Shown: positions 31,672-40,417 of the stretch, piece after piece
Numbering within the stretch: the stretch's first letter is position 1
Layout: each line of letters begins with the position of its first letter
Source of the DNA: Microbacterium sp. LWO12-1.2
GTDB taxonomy: Bacteria > Actinomycetota > Actinomycetes > Actinomycetales > Microbacteriaceae
Length of the DNA: 64,000 bases
Direction: 5' to 3'
Assembly: GCF_040675875.1 (NCBI RefSeq)
Contig: NZ_JBEGII010000001.1
Location: 2,728,001-2,792,000 of the forward strand
The notes under the pieces: model-generated
Seen by the model: only the letters and a program-made list of their open reading frames with translations
Databases searched by the model: none
What the model was told of the DNA's origin: nothing
Program-made: the position numbers and the translations under genes

Positions 31672-34600
31672 TCACTCCGTCTCGGTCTCCAGAACCGAGC
31701 GGCCTCGGCGACGCAGGATCCAGAACCCGGATCCGAGCGCCAGCAGCAGCGCACCGACCCACGCCGCCGTCAGCGACGCACTCGCGTCACCTCCGGTGTT
31801 CGCGAGGGAGCCGTCGGTACCTCCGGTTCCACCGCCGGTGGAGGGACCACCGTCGGTGCCGCCATCGGTGCTGCCACCGGTACCCGCCCGGGTGACCGTG
31901 AGCGGCAGCCGCGCGAGTTCCGTCTCACCGTCACGCAGCACGATGTGGTGCGCACCCGCCGTCGTATCGGTGGGGATCGTGACTGTCGCCTCGATCCGGC
32001 CGTCCGCGGTGGTCGCGGTCGCGAGCGCACGGTAGGTGCTCTCGATGCCGATCTCGACCTCGTCGACCGTCACGCCGGTGGCGGTCACGGTGACCTTGCC
32101 TCCCGCGGCGACGGTAGAGACGGACAGCTGCGCACTCAGCTCGGCGCCAGGGCTGTCGTCGATCGCGGTGAACGCCCAGTTGTCGACCTCGAACAGGTCG
32201 GTCTCGGCATCCGTGCCCTCGGCGCCGGCGAACACGAAGAACACATCGTGCTCTCCGGTGGCGCCGGTGACCTCGGCCTCGACCGTGGTCCACTCTCCGA
32301 CCGTTCCGTCGACGGGGATCTCCGCCACGACGGGGCCGTCGACATCATCCAGGCGCACCTGGATGCTGCTTCCGGCGACCAGCGGCTTCACCTTCGCCGA
32401 CACCTTCTGCGCGCCGGAGCCGAAGTCGACACCGGAGATTCCGGAGAAGTCCCCGTCATCGACGCCCGAGAGCACCATGTTGCCGGAACCGTTGTGCTCG
32501 GGGAACTCGACCGAGACGGCATCCGTCTTGGCGGTGGTGATGCCGAGCTGCCAGGCCAGGGTCTCCGCTTCGAAGGTGCGGTACGGGTCGAAGCTCTCGA
32601 CCTGCTCCACGCCCGCCTTGGTTCCGACGATCGGCTTGATGGTGCCGTCCTCGTTGAACTCGAGCTTGTCGATGTGCACCGAGCGGTAGCCCTGCGTCGC
32701 ACCGGGGGTTCCGAGAGCCGCCGCCCACGCCGCCCCGCGCGTCTGCGCGTGGTAGGTGAAGTAGGTCTCGCCCTTGTAGGTGAACATGTCGGAGTGGTTG
32801 TTGCCGCCGTTGCCCGCTCCGAAGAACGTGCCCTGGTTCTGGAACGCCACACCCGCGTACTCCGAGGAGCCGAGCTTCATCGGGTCATCGGTCATCATGT
32901 ACGCGATCGCACCGCGCGACGGGTACAGCCCCGGCGCCTCGTTCACCTGGAAGTTCGACGAGTACGAGTAGTAGTACTTGCCGTCCCGCTTGAACATGCT
33001 CGACGCTTCGAACATGCCGGGGGCGTCGATCTCGACCGGGTCGCCGTCGAGGGTGACCATGTCATCCTTCAGCTTCACGACGCGCGTCGACTTCGGGTTC
33101 TGCGGTCCCTGCACGTTCGGCGAGGTGCCGATCTGCGAGTTGCCGCCGAAGTACAGGTAGCCCTGGCCGTCGTCGTCGATGAAGACCTCGGGGTCGAAGA
33201 GCCACATGCCTGCGGGGAAGCCGCCTTCGGCGATGTAGTCGCGAGACACCGTGTCGGGGATGATCTTCTTGCCCAGCGGGTCCTCCCACGGGCCCAGCGG
33301 CGAGCCGCCGACGACGACCGCCGTGCCGGTTCCGCTGTCGCAGAAGTAGAGGTAGACCTTGCCGTCCTTCTCGATCGCGGCCGGAGCCCAGGAGTTGCGG
33401 GCCCAGGGTGCGGCGCCGCCCTCGCGAGCCACCGGCACCGTGCCGTGGTCGACCCAGTTGACCATGTCGGTCGTGGACATCACGTTGAGCCGGGTGATGC
33501 CGCCGTAGCCGTTCGACTGCGTCGGCAGACCGTTCTCGTCCTTGCTGTTCAGGTCGTACTGCTGGGTGTCATCGGTCGAGTAGATGTAGAGACGACCGTT
33601 GTAGACCAGGTGGTGCGGGTCGGCGCCGAACTTGTGGCCGACGAGCGGGTTGTGGTCGCCGACCGGCTTGGTCTGCACCTTCTCCAGGCTCGTGAAGGCG
33701 GGGCCTTCCGGAGCATCCGCGATCTTGACGAGCGAGAGCTCGTCGACCGAGAAGTCCTGCAGGGCGTCGGAGCCCCAGGGGGTCTCGACGAACAGCCATC
33801 CCGCAGCGACGTGCTTGGCCTCGGCCGTGAACTCCTGCGAGAACGTGCCCCATTCGCCCTTCGTGAACGTGTGCCCGTAGTCGGCGCAGCCGTTGAAGTT
33901 CGTGGGGCAGAACGTGAAGTTGAACTGCTGGGTGGCGTTGCCCTCGTCGTACTTGAGCTTGCCGGTGAGGCGGTAGGAGGCGCCGAGCTCGATCTTGTCC
34001 GCGACACTCGCGAACGGACCCGACTGGGTGTTCTCGCGGCCGGTGACCTTCAGGGAGTGCGCACCGCTCGCCGCGTCATCGCTGAGAGCCAGCGTGCCGC
34101 CGCGGGTGTTGGTCCACCCGGTCAGGTCCGAGACGAAGCGGCCATCAGGCAGAAGGTTGCCCGGCACCGCCGGCGGCTCGGTGACCGCGGGCGCTCCGTC
34201 ATCGGTCGTCAGCGAGACGTCGTCGATCACGAAGGACTGCACGTCGGTGTTCCAGGGCGTCTCGACGAACATGATGTCGTAGTCGGCCGTCAGCGGCGTG
34301 AACGTCTTCTCGACCGTGGCCCACTCGCCCGCTGTCGCCGTCGTGGATCCCACGACGTCGCAGCGGCTGCGCGTCGAAGTGCACAGCACCACGTTGAAGT
34401 TCTGCGTGGCGCGGCCGGCGTCGAACTTCAGCGAGAGCGAGAGATCGTAGGACTGATCGGTCTTCAACAGCCCGGTCACCGTGGCGGTGGGGCCGGACTG
34501 GAAGCTGGAACGATCGCTGATCGCGAGGGCCTTCGAGCCGGTGCGAGCATCCGTGCTCGCACTGAGCGTGCCGCCCAGGGGTGCGGTCCATCCCGACACC

Positions 34601-34773
34601 CCGCTCTCGAACGTGCCGTTCTGGATGATGTCCGTCGGAGCGGCGAAGGCCGCCCCCGGCACTCCCACGGCGGTCACCGACGATGCGATGAGGGCGGCCA
34701 CCCCCAGCAGCGCTGCGGGGCGCGATACGGATCGGCTGCGTTGCCGATCGGCGGATCTGAGATGTGATTTCAC
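31672..34773 (-). CDS. Cell-wall-anchored GH43 glycoside hydrolase with carbohydrate-binding modules
   Basis: 1033-residue exported enzyme. Signal peptide about 1-45, two CBM4/9-like modules (about 48-190 and 205-350, each starting NGTFES/DGRFVS-type and ending with a DDVSL/DELSL strand), a GH43 propeller (about 365-690, GADPHHL near the start, NSWAPAAIE and WLFDPEVF within), a CBM6-like module (about 695-845), an Ig-like domain, a Gly/Thr-rich linker and a C-terminal LANTGG sortase motif, membrane helix and RRRGRS tail. It is therefore probably covalently attached to the wall by a class E sortase, unlike the four other giant enzymes here. The GTG start has an AAGGAGA site. The likely substrates are arabinan, arabinoxylan or related chains. 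Confidence 0.87.
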   Translation of the reverse strand: MKSHLRSADRQRSRSVSRPAALLGVAALIASSVTAVGVPGAAFAAPTDIIQNGTFESGVSGWTAPLGGTLSASTDARTGSKALAISDRSSFQSGPTATVTGLLKTDQSYDLSLSLKFDAGRATQNFNVVLCTSTRSRCDVVGSTTATAGEWATVEKTFTPLTADYDIMFVETPWNTDVQSFVIDDVSLTTDDGAPAVTEPPAVPGNLLPDGRFVSDLTGWTNTRGGTLALSDDAASGAHSLKVTGRENTQSGPFASVADKIELGASYRLTGKLKYDEGNATQQFNFTFCPTNFNGCADYGHTFTKGEWGTFSQEFTAEAKHVAAGWLFVETPWGSDALQDFSVDELSLVKIADAPEGPAFTSLEKVQTKPVGDHNPLVGHKFGADPHHLVYNGRLYIYSTDDTQQYDLNSKDENGLPTQSNGYGGITRLNVMSTTDMVNWVDHGTVPVAREGGAAPWARNSWAPAAIEKDGKVYLYFCDSGTGTAVVVGGSPLGPWEDPLGKKIIPDTVSRDYIAEGGFPAGMWLFDPEVFIDDDGQGYLYFGGNSQIGTSPNVQGPQNPKSTRVVKLKDDMVTLDGDPVEIDAPGMFEASSMFKRDGKYYYSYSSNFQVNEAPGLYPSRGAIAYMMTDDPMKLGSSEYAGVAFQNQGTFFGAGNGGNNHSDMFTYKGETYFTYHAQTRGAAWAAALGTPGATQGYRSVHIDKLEFNEDGTIKPIVGTKAGVEQVESFDPYRTFEAETLAWQLGITTAKTDAVSVEFPEHNGSGNMVLSGVDDGDFSGISGVDFGSGAQKVSAKVKPLVAGSSIQVRLDDVDGPVVAEIPVDGTVGEWTTVEAEVTGATGEHDVFFVFAGAEGTDAETDLFEVDNWAFTAIDDSPGAELSAQLSVSTVAAGGKVTVTATGVTVDEVEIGIESTYRALATATTADGRIEATVTIPTDTTAGAHHIVLRDGETELARLPLTVTRAGTGGSTDGGTDGGPSTGGGTGGTDGSLANTGGDASASLTAAWVGALLLALGSGFWILRRRGRSVLETETE

Positions 34774-34979
34774 TGGTGTTCTCCTTGCGGATCGATTCGC
34801 TCGAGGGCGCGCGGACGCGCACCGATCACGGCCTTCTCCTCGCGGGAGGAGGCCCTCGGATGGTGACCTCAGGCGAAGGTGAGGATGTGACCGAGATCTC
34901 CCGCCGCGGTGGATCGCCGCGGGACGGACTTCGGTCCCCTTGTGGGGTCGATGGGGTCAGTGCAGTGCGCCGCTGGCGC

Positions 34980-35084
34980 TCAGCGTGGCTGTCGGGGCTG
35001 TCCCTGCCGAGATCCGCGCGACGGCCGACGGCGTGCGGCACGGTGACCGTGTCGGCAGAGATGGATACCGGCGACGCTCTTCAT
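34980..35084 (-). CDS. Possible leader peptide or gene remnant
   Basis: 34 codons with a strong AAGGAGGAG ribosome site 7 bases before the ATG. The product is Arg- and His-rich after an MKSVAGIHL start and matches nothing I know. It lies downstream of the perfect motif A operator and upstream of the GH43 gene. It could be a leader peptide, or the remnant of a frameshifted secreted-protein gene whose ribosome site survived. No conserved function should be assumed. Confidence 0.3.
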   Translation of the reverse strand: MKSVAGIHLCRHGHRAARRRPSRGSRQGQPRQPR

Positions 35085-35170
35085 GCACTCTCCTCCTTGA
35101 GATACCGGAACCTCGCGCATCGCGAGCCCGGCGGCCCGGGCGGGCCGCGTGATGATCACTGCTCCCCGTA

Positions 35171-35184
35171 TGTTACCGGTAACA
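35171..35184. promoter_or_regulatory. Perfect LacI-type operator (motif A)
   Basis: TGTTACCGGTAACA, the only perfect 14-bp palindrome of this family in the window and so the best estimate of the consensus. It lies between the alditol oxidase stop and the GH43 leader region and most likely controls the latter. Confidence 0.75.
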
Positions 35185-35276
35185 GATTTCGGAGCACAAG
35201 ACCTCGGTGCGAACGGCTCGCCGATCGAGGCGCCGCAACGCGACGAAGCGCGCCGCCTCGAGCCCGTCTGCGCGGC

Positions 35277-36533
35277 CTACAACCCCAGCCGCTCCAGGTA
35301 GGGATTCACGAACCGGCGCTCGGGGTCGTACGCAGCGGCGAGCGCGGTGAAGTCGTGCCAGCGCGGGTACCGCGAGCGCGCCTCGGCCGGGTCGAGCGTG
35401 AACACCTTGCCCCAGTGCGGGCGTGCGGTCTCCGGCAGGGCCGCCTCGATCGTCGGGAGCAGCGCCCGGACGGCCTCCTCCTCGGGCTTCCAGGTGAAGT
35501 GGATGCCGACGGCATCCGTGCCGGACGACGAGCTGAGCCACAGGTCGTCCGCGCGGACGGTGCGGATCTCGTTGACGAGCAGCAGCGGCGCGATCTGGCC
35601 GGCCAGCATCCGCACGGACTGGATCGCCGCGACGGCATCCGCGCGCGGCACGAGGTATTCGCTCTGCAGCTCGGCACCGGCCGACGGGGTGTACTCGAGC
35701 TTGAAGTGGGTGAGGCGCTCGAACCACGGCCCCGACGCCCCGAGCTGCTCGGTGCAGGCGATGGGGTCGACGCCGAGGATGGGATGCCGCTTCGCCACCG
35801 CGGGCTCGGCGCCCAGGCGCTCGAACAGCGACTCCCGTGCGGCTTCCCGCGCCTCGGGCTGGCGCTGCTTGACCCAGATCTGGTCCACGAAGTCGGTGCG
35901 CTCCCAGGTCGAGAACAGACTCACGCTGGTGCCGATCGAGGTGACCTCGTCGAAGTCGGCGAGCACGGCATCCCAGCTCGGATGCTCGAACACGTACTGG
36001 GACACCTGGTAGGTAGGCTCCACGTCGAGCGTGACATCGAGCACGACGCCGAGCGCGCCGAGGCTCACCACCGCGCCGCCGAAGCCGTCTTCGCCGCGCG
36101 CCAGCCGGCGGATCTCGCCGGAGGCGGTGAGGATCGTGAGGGCGCGGACCGCACTCGCCAGAGAGCCGATCGCGTCACCCGAACCATGCGTGCCCGTGGC
36201 GACGGCCCCGGCGACCGAGATGTGCGGCAGCGAGGCGAGGTTCGCCAGCGCGAGCCCCTCCGCCTCCAGCAGCGGCGCGATGTCGCCGTAGCGCAGGCCG
36301 GCCGAAACGCGCACGGCATCCCGCTCGGCGTTCACCTCGAACACGACGGGCAGACGATCGAGCGCGATCAGCGTGCCGTCGGTGTCGGCGATGTCGTTGA
36401 AGCAGTGGCGCGATCCGAGCACACGCACCGGTCCGCCCTGAGCGAGCACGGCGCGCACCTCGTCGACCGAGGCGGGATGCGCGAGCGTCGCCGCTCGATA
36501 CGTGAGGTTGCCCGCCCAGTTGCGTTCGTTCAT
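35277..36533 (-). CDS. aldO: Alditol oxidase (FAD-dependent, AldO/xylitol oxidase type)
   Basis: 418-residue cytoplasmic flavoenzyme. The N-terminal FAD domain has VRVLGSRHCFNDIA, where the His (residue 43) aligns with the covalent FAD attachment site of Streptomyces coelicolor AldO (GSGHSFN), and NLASLPHISVAGAVATGTHGSG, the pyrophosphate loop. The C-terminal part has CTEQLGASGPWFERL, GAELQSEYL and ARPHWGKVF, all family signatures. AldO oxidises the terminal hydroxyl of alditols such as xylitol or sorbitol to the aldose, making hydrogen peroxide. The start has an AAGGAG site. It follows the GH5-like gene by 52 bases and may be the last gene of the import/GH51 operon, suggesting use of a pentitol alongside arabinosides. 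Confidence 0.88.
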   Translation of the reverse strand: MNERNWAGNLTYRAATLAHPASVDEVRAVLAQGGPVRVLGSRHCFNDIADTDGTLIALDRLPVVFEVNAERDAVRVSAGLRYGDIAPLLEAEGLALANLASLPHISVAGAVATGTHGSGDAIGSLASAVRALTILTASGEIRRLARGEDGFGGAVVSLGALGVVLDVTLDVEPTYQVSQYVFEHPSWDAVLADFDEVTSIGTSVSLFSTWERTDFVDQIWVKQRQPEAREAARESLFERLGAEPAVAKRHPILGVDPIACTEQLGASGPWFERLTHFKLEYTPSAGAELQSEYLVPRADAVAAIQSVRMLAGQIAPLLLVNEIRTVRADDLWLSSSSGTDAVGIHFTWKPEEEAVRALLPTIEAALPETARPHWGKVFTLDPAEARSRYPRWHDFTALAAAYDPERRFVNPYLERLGL

Positions 36534-36585
36534 GCCGAGACTCCTTCGCCGCCGCCGTGGTCCTGTCGCAGTCTATGCGCGGGTC

Positions 36586-37986
36586 TCACCGCGGGGTCGA
36601 GATGATCCGCTCCAGCCGTTCGCGGCGCACGCAGTTCTCGAAGGCGAAAGCATCAGCGAGCGATTCCGCTTCGTCCGCGCTCACTCCGGTGAACGCGCGT
36701 GCGTAGTCCCCCACCATGGCCTCGGCGAGCATCACGTGCCGCACGTGCCCGTGGATCCACCGTCGCGCGCCCCAGGGGAACGGCGCGAAATCGGGGAACT
36801 CGGTCTCGAACAGCCTCTCCAGCGGTTCGAGCACATCGCGCACCCCGGCGTCGGTCGATCCCCAGGAGTCGACGCCGAGCCGACTCTTCTTCTCCAAGAC
36901 GGGGGCGATGCGGCGCATGTACTCCGAGTTCGGATCGGCACTGACGGCGCCTTGCAGCCCGATGTCCTTGTACGTCCACAGCGCCCAACTGGCGTCGTGG
37001 CGCGCGTAGATCTCGAGCTGGTCGTCGAGAAGCTGATAGCGCTGCTCGTCGCGCGCCGGGTCGCCCGTGTACACAGGGCCGAACTCGCCCACCCAGATCG
37101 GAGTGCCGGTCTCGCGCATGTAGGCCGTGCGCTGCAGGAACGTCTCCTCGACCCGGTCGCGGTCGATGTACTGGCCACGGCTGACGCCCGGATAGGGCCC
37201 GCCGTCCACGAACCCGGGGAGCGCATAGTCGTGTGCGGTGTAGACGCAGTTCGGCAGGGGATCCCCGAGCTGGTCGAACTGCGTCGAGTACCGGTTGCCG
37301 TCGAGGAACAGGATGTGCTCGGGGTCGACCGCGCGGATCGCCGCCTTCAGCCGCCGGTAGAAGGGTCCGATCGTCGTCCCCTCGGCATCCCCCGGCTCGT
37401 TGATCGGGTTGTACCCGGCGACCCAGGGGTTGCCGCGGTAGCGCTCCGCGATGCGCTCCCACAGATGCACGACACGATCCTGGAACTGCCGCTGCGCCCA
37501 GAAGTGCGCCCACTGGGTCGGGTTGTCGCTGTGCCAGTGCTGGTTCTGCGCCCCCGGCACGGCGTGCAGGTCGAGGATCGCGTAGATCCCGTGCCGCGCA
37601 CACGCCTCGACGGCCCGGTCGAGCAGCGCGAACCCCTCTTCCTTCAGCACGAACGGCTCGGTGTCGTCCTCGAAGTGCCGGTAGTTGAAGGGGATGCGCA
37701 CCGAGTTCATCCCGAGGCTGCGCACGTGCGCTGCATCGGCATCCGTGAAGAACACCGAGAGGAAGCGCGAGAAGTACCTGTCGTATGCCTCGTCGCCGAG
37801 TACCCGGCGCAGCGCCTTGCGGTGCTGGGTCTCGGTGCCCGCATAGCCGGTGATGAAGTTCTCCATGTTCATCCAGCCACCGAGCCCGAACCCGCGCAGC
37901 ACCAGCGGCCCGTCACCGCCGTGGATGCGGGCGCCCTCGACCCGCAGAATCGCAGCCGCAGGGCCGCCCGCATCCTCGAGGGTCAT
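36586..37986 (-). CDS. Intracellular GH5-like glycoside hydrolase
   Basis: 466-residue (beta/alpha)8 enzyme. The acid/base Glu lies in NPINEPGD and the nucleophile Glu in WVGEFGP; NSVRIPFNYRHF and ILDLHAVPGAQN are typical cellulase-family strands. There is no signal peptide, so it acts in the cytoplasm on imported oligosaccharides. The start ATG overlaps the GH51 stop by 4 bases (37983-37986), so the two enzymes are made together and probably act on the same oligosaccharide. A C-terminal helical extension (about 380-466) goes beyond the barrel. Substrate could be a beta-linked galacto-, gluco- or xylo-oligosaccharide; not readable. Confidence 0.8.
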   Translation of the reverse strand: MTLEDAGGPAAAILRVEGARIHGGDGPLVLRGFGLGGWMNMENFITGYAGTETQHRKALRRVLGDEAYDRYFSRFLSVFFTDADAAHVRSLGMNSVRIPFNYRHFEDDTEPFVLKEEGFALLDRAVEACARHGIYAILDLHAVPGAQNQHWHSDNPTQWAHFWAQRQFQDRVVHLWERIAERYRGNPWVAGYNPINEPGDAEGTTIGPFYRRLKAAIRAVDPEHILFLDGNRYSTQFDQLGDPLPNCVYTAHDYALPGFVDGGPYPGVSRGQYIDRDRVEETFLQRTAYMRETGTPIWVGEFGPVYTGDPARDEQRYQLLDDQLEIYARHDASWALWTYKDIGLQGAVSADPNSEYMRRIAPVLEKKSRLGVDSWGSTDAGVRDVLEPLERLFETEFPDFAPFPWGARRWIHGHVRHVMLAEAMVGDYARAFTGVSADEAESLADAFAFENCVRRERLERIISTPR

Positions 37987-39494
37987 CGCACCGTCACCGC
38001 CGTCCACGACACGGCGGGCAGCGTGATGGAGATCGTGCCGTCGGCCACCCTGGCCGAGGTGTTCTCCTGCATGCCGACGCGCTCAGGGTCGTCGATCGTG
38101 TTGCGCGCGTGGATGTCGTCGTCCTGCAGCGTCTGCGCGGAGGTCACCGACACGTCGCCGAGGCGGCTCACATCGATCTGCACCGTGACCTCCTCGGTCA
38201 GACTGCGGTTCACGAGGAACACGGCCGTGTCGCCGCTCTCCTCGTCGTGCGTGGCGACCGCATCGACGAGAGACACGTCGCCGTAGACCTCGGTCGCGTA
38301 CGTTGGCGCCTCCAGCCGTACCTCCAGCGCCCGCCCGCGTGCCAGGCGCGAGGTGATGGCGAAGGGGAAGAACGTCGTCTGACGCCAGGACTTGCCGTTC
38401 GGCTCGGTCATGATCGGCGCGATCACGTTCACCAGCTGAGCGAGGCTCGCAGCCGTCACCCGATCGGCATGACGCAGCAGGGAGATCAGCAGGTTGCCGA
38501 ACACGACGGCATCCACGACGGAGTACGAGTCCTCCAGCAGGCGCGGAGCGATCGGCCACTCGTTGGCGTCGGTGATCTTCTCGACGTCGTTGAACCGCGA
38601 CTGGTACCAGACGTTCCATTCGTCGAAGGAGATGTTGAGCGTCTTGTCGCTCCGTCGCAGCGCCTTCACGTGGTCCGCCGTCGCCACGACCGCCTCGATG
38701 AAGCGGTCCATGTCGACAGCGGAAGCCAGGAAGCTCTCGTAGTCTCCCCCCTTGGGCTCGTAGTACGCGTGGCAGGAGATGAAGTCGACCTCGTCGTAGG
38801 TCTCCTCGAGGACGATCCGCTCCCACTCCCCGAAGGTCGGCATCGACGCGCTCGAACTGCCGCACGCGACGAGCTCGAGATCGGGATCGACCATCCGCAT
38901 CGCGCGCGCCGTCTTGACCGCCAGCCGCCCGTACTCGTGTGCGGTGGAGTGGCCGACCTGCCAGGGGCCGTCCATCTCGTTGCCGAGGCACCACATCCGC
39001 ACGTTGTACGGATCCTTCTTGCCGTTCGCGATGCGCTTCTCCGACCAGAACGTACCCGAGGCGACGTTCGTGTACTCGAGCACATCGAGCGCGGACTCGA
39101 TCCCCCTGGTGCCGAGGTTCACCGCGTACATCAGCTCGCTGCCGATGCCCTCCGCCCATGCGGCGAACTCGTCGAGTCCGATCTCGTTGGTCTCGATCGA
39201 GTGCCACGCGAGATCCAGTCGGCGAGGACGCTCCGTTCGCGGGCCGATGCCGTCTTCCCAGCGGTAGCCGGAGATGAAGTTCCCGCCGGGATACCGGATC
39301 GTGGAGACCCCCAGCTCCTTGACCAACTCGATGACGTCGCCGCGGAATCCGTCTGCGTCGGCCGTGGGGTGGCCGGGCTCGTAGATTCCTCCGTAGACGC
39401 ACCGTCCGAGGTGCTCGACGAACGACCCGAAGAGTCGTCGGTTGATGTCGCCGACCGTGAAGTGCGGGTCGATGGCGAGTCGTGCGTTGATCAT
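37983..39494 (-). CDS. abfA: Alpha-L-arabinofuranosidase, GH51
   Basis: 503-residue intracellular enzyme without signal peptide. The N-terminus has FGSFVEHLGRCVYGGIYEP, then RYPGGNFISGYRW, the acid/base Glu in WCLGNEMDGPW and the nucleophile Glu in ISFDEWNVWY; a C-terminal beta-sandwich follows. These are the hallmarks of GH51 arabinofuranosidases, which remove terminal arabinofuranose from imported arabino-oligosaccharides. The ATG at 39494 matches the usual N-terminus (MINARL). It is encoded 44 bases after the MalG-type permease and overlaps the GH5-like gene, which ties the importer to arabinosides. Confidence 0.95.
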   Translation of the reverse strand: MINARLAIDPHFTVGDINRRLFGSFVEHLGRCVYGGIYEPGHPTADADGFRGDVIELVKELGVSTIRYPGGNFISGYRWEDGIGPRTERPRRLDLAWHSIETNEIGLDEFAAWAEGIGSELMYAVNLGTRGIESALDVLEYTNVASGTFWSEKRIANGKKDPYNVRMWCLGNEMDGPWQVGHSTAHEYGRLAVKTARAMRMVDPDLELVACGSSSASMPTFGEWERIVLEETYDEVDFISCHAYYEPKGGDYESFLASAVDMDRFIEAVVATADHVKALRRSDKTLNISFDEWNVWYQSRFNDVEKITDANEWPIAPRLLEDSYSVVDAVVFGNLLISLLRHADRVTAASLAQLVNVIAPIMTEPNGKSWRQTTFFPFAITSRLARGRALEVRLEAPTYATEVYGDVSLVDAVATHDEESGDTAVFLVNRSLTEEVTVQIDVSRLGDVSVTSAQTLQDDDIHARNTIDDPERVGMQENTSARVADGTISITLPAVSWTAVTVR

Positions 39495-39538
39495 TTTCAC
39501 CTTTGCCTGGGGAGAGTGGAGGTCACGAGCAGTCGGGA

Positions 39539-40417
39539 CTACTTGAGACTTCCGATGGAGAGCCCGCCCTGCCAGTACTTCTGCAGGGTGAGGAACGCGA
39601 TGATCAGCGGGATCACCGAGACGAGGGAGCCGAGGATGATGATGCTCCAGAGCGAGGTGCCGCCGGCGTTGTTCGCCGAGGCGATGCCCTGCCACATGCC
39701 GATGCCGACCGTGACGGGGAAGAGGCGGTTGTCGGACAGCATCGCGAGCGGCAGGAAGTAGTTGTTCCAGGAGGCCACGACCGACAGCAGCAGGACCGTG
39801 ACGATCGCTGGGCGCATGAGCGGGATCGACACCTGGAGGAACGTGCGCAGCTCCCCCGCACCGTCCACACGGGCGGCGTCGAGCAGCTCATCGGGCACGG
39901 CTTCACGGGTGTAGATGTTCATGAGGTACACCCCGAACGGGTTCAGCAGCGTCGGCAGGATCACCGCCCAGATCGTGTTCGTCAGACCCACCTGCGAGAA
40001 CAGGATGAAGGTCGGGATGACGAGCGCCGTCGTGGGCACCATGACCGACCCCAGCAGCACCGCGAAGCTGAAGCTTCGACCGCGGAAGCGGAACTTGGCG
40101 AATCCGTAGCCGGCCAGCACGGCGAGCACGGTCGCGCCGATGCCGCCGACGAAGGCGTAGAGGGCGGAGTTCAGCATCCACCGCGCGTAGATGCCGTTCT
40201 GGTAGGTGAACAGGTCGACGAGGTTTCCCCAGTAGTCGATGTCCGAGGAGAACCACAGCGAGCTCCCGCCGCCGAAGAGTCCGGCCGCATCCTTGGAGCT
40301 GTTCACGATGACCCACCAGAAGGGGATCAGGAAGTAGACGACCAGGAAGCCGAGGAGTACCTGAAGGGGCAGGTGCCGGCGACGCGCCGCACGGGTGGAG
40401 TCGGTGAGAGTCGTCAT
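39539..40417 (-). CDS. Oligosaccharide ABC transporter permease, MalG type
   Basis: 292-residue CUT1 permease, six hydrophobic segments, EAA-like loop ELLDAARVDGAGELRTFLQVSIP. The ATG at 40417 overlaps the upstream permease stop by 4 bases. It forms the channel together with the MalF-type protein. The GH51 and GH5-like genes follow it directly, so arabino-oligosaccharides are the likely cargo. Confidence 0.92.
   Translation of the reverse strand: MTTLTDSTRAARRRHLPLQVLLGFLVVYFLIPFWWVIVNSSKDAAGLFGGGSSLWFSSDIDYWGNLVDLFTYQNGIYARWMLNSALYAFVGGIGATVLAVLAGYGFAKFRFRGRSFSFAVLLGSVMVPTTALVIPTFILFSQVGLTNTIWAVILPTLLNPFGVYLMNIYTREAVPDELLDAARVDGAGELRTFLQVSIPLMRPAIVTVLLLSVVASWNNYFLPLAMLSDNRLFPVTVGIGMWQGIASANNAGGTSLWSIIILGSLVSVIPLIIAFLTLQKYWQGGLSIGSLK

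Larger units (their letters stand above)
34774..35276. other. Long leader region upstream of sortase-type GH43 gene
   Basis: A 503-base gap. A perfect motif A operator is at 35171-35184, nearly 400 bases before the GH43 start. Between them lies a short reading frame with a strong ribosome site (34980-35084) and a G+C-rich imperfect hairpin around 34830-34855. This suggests a long, possibly regulated mRNA leader or a decayed gene. Confidence 0.55.

Noticed and set aside
31528..34767. Antisense reading frame over the wall-anchored GH43 gene (over 1000 codons)
   Set aside because: Composition bias leaves few stops on the complement of high-GC genes. The product has no recognisable motif, while the minus strand has signal peptide, GH43, CBMs and sortase tail in order.
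34826..35041. 71-codon minus-strand reading frame in the GH43 leader region
   Set aside because: No ribosome site, Arg/Pro/Ser-rich random-looking product; the short frame at 34980-35084 has the ribosome site in a different frame.
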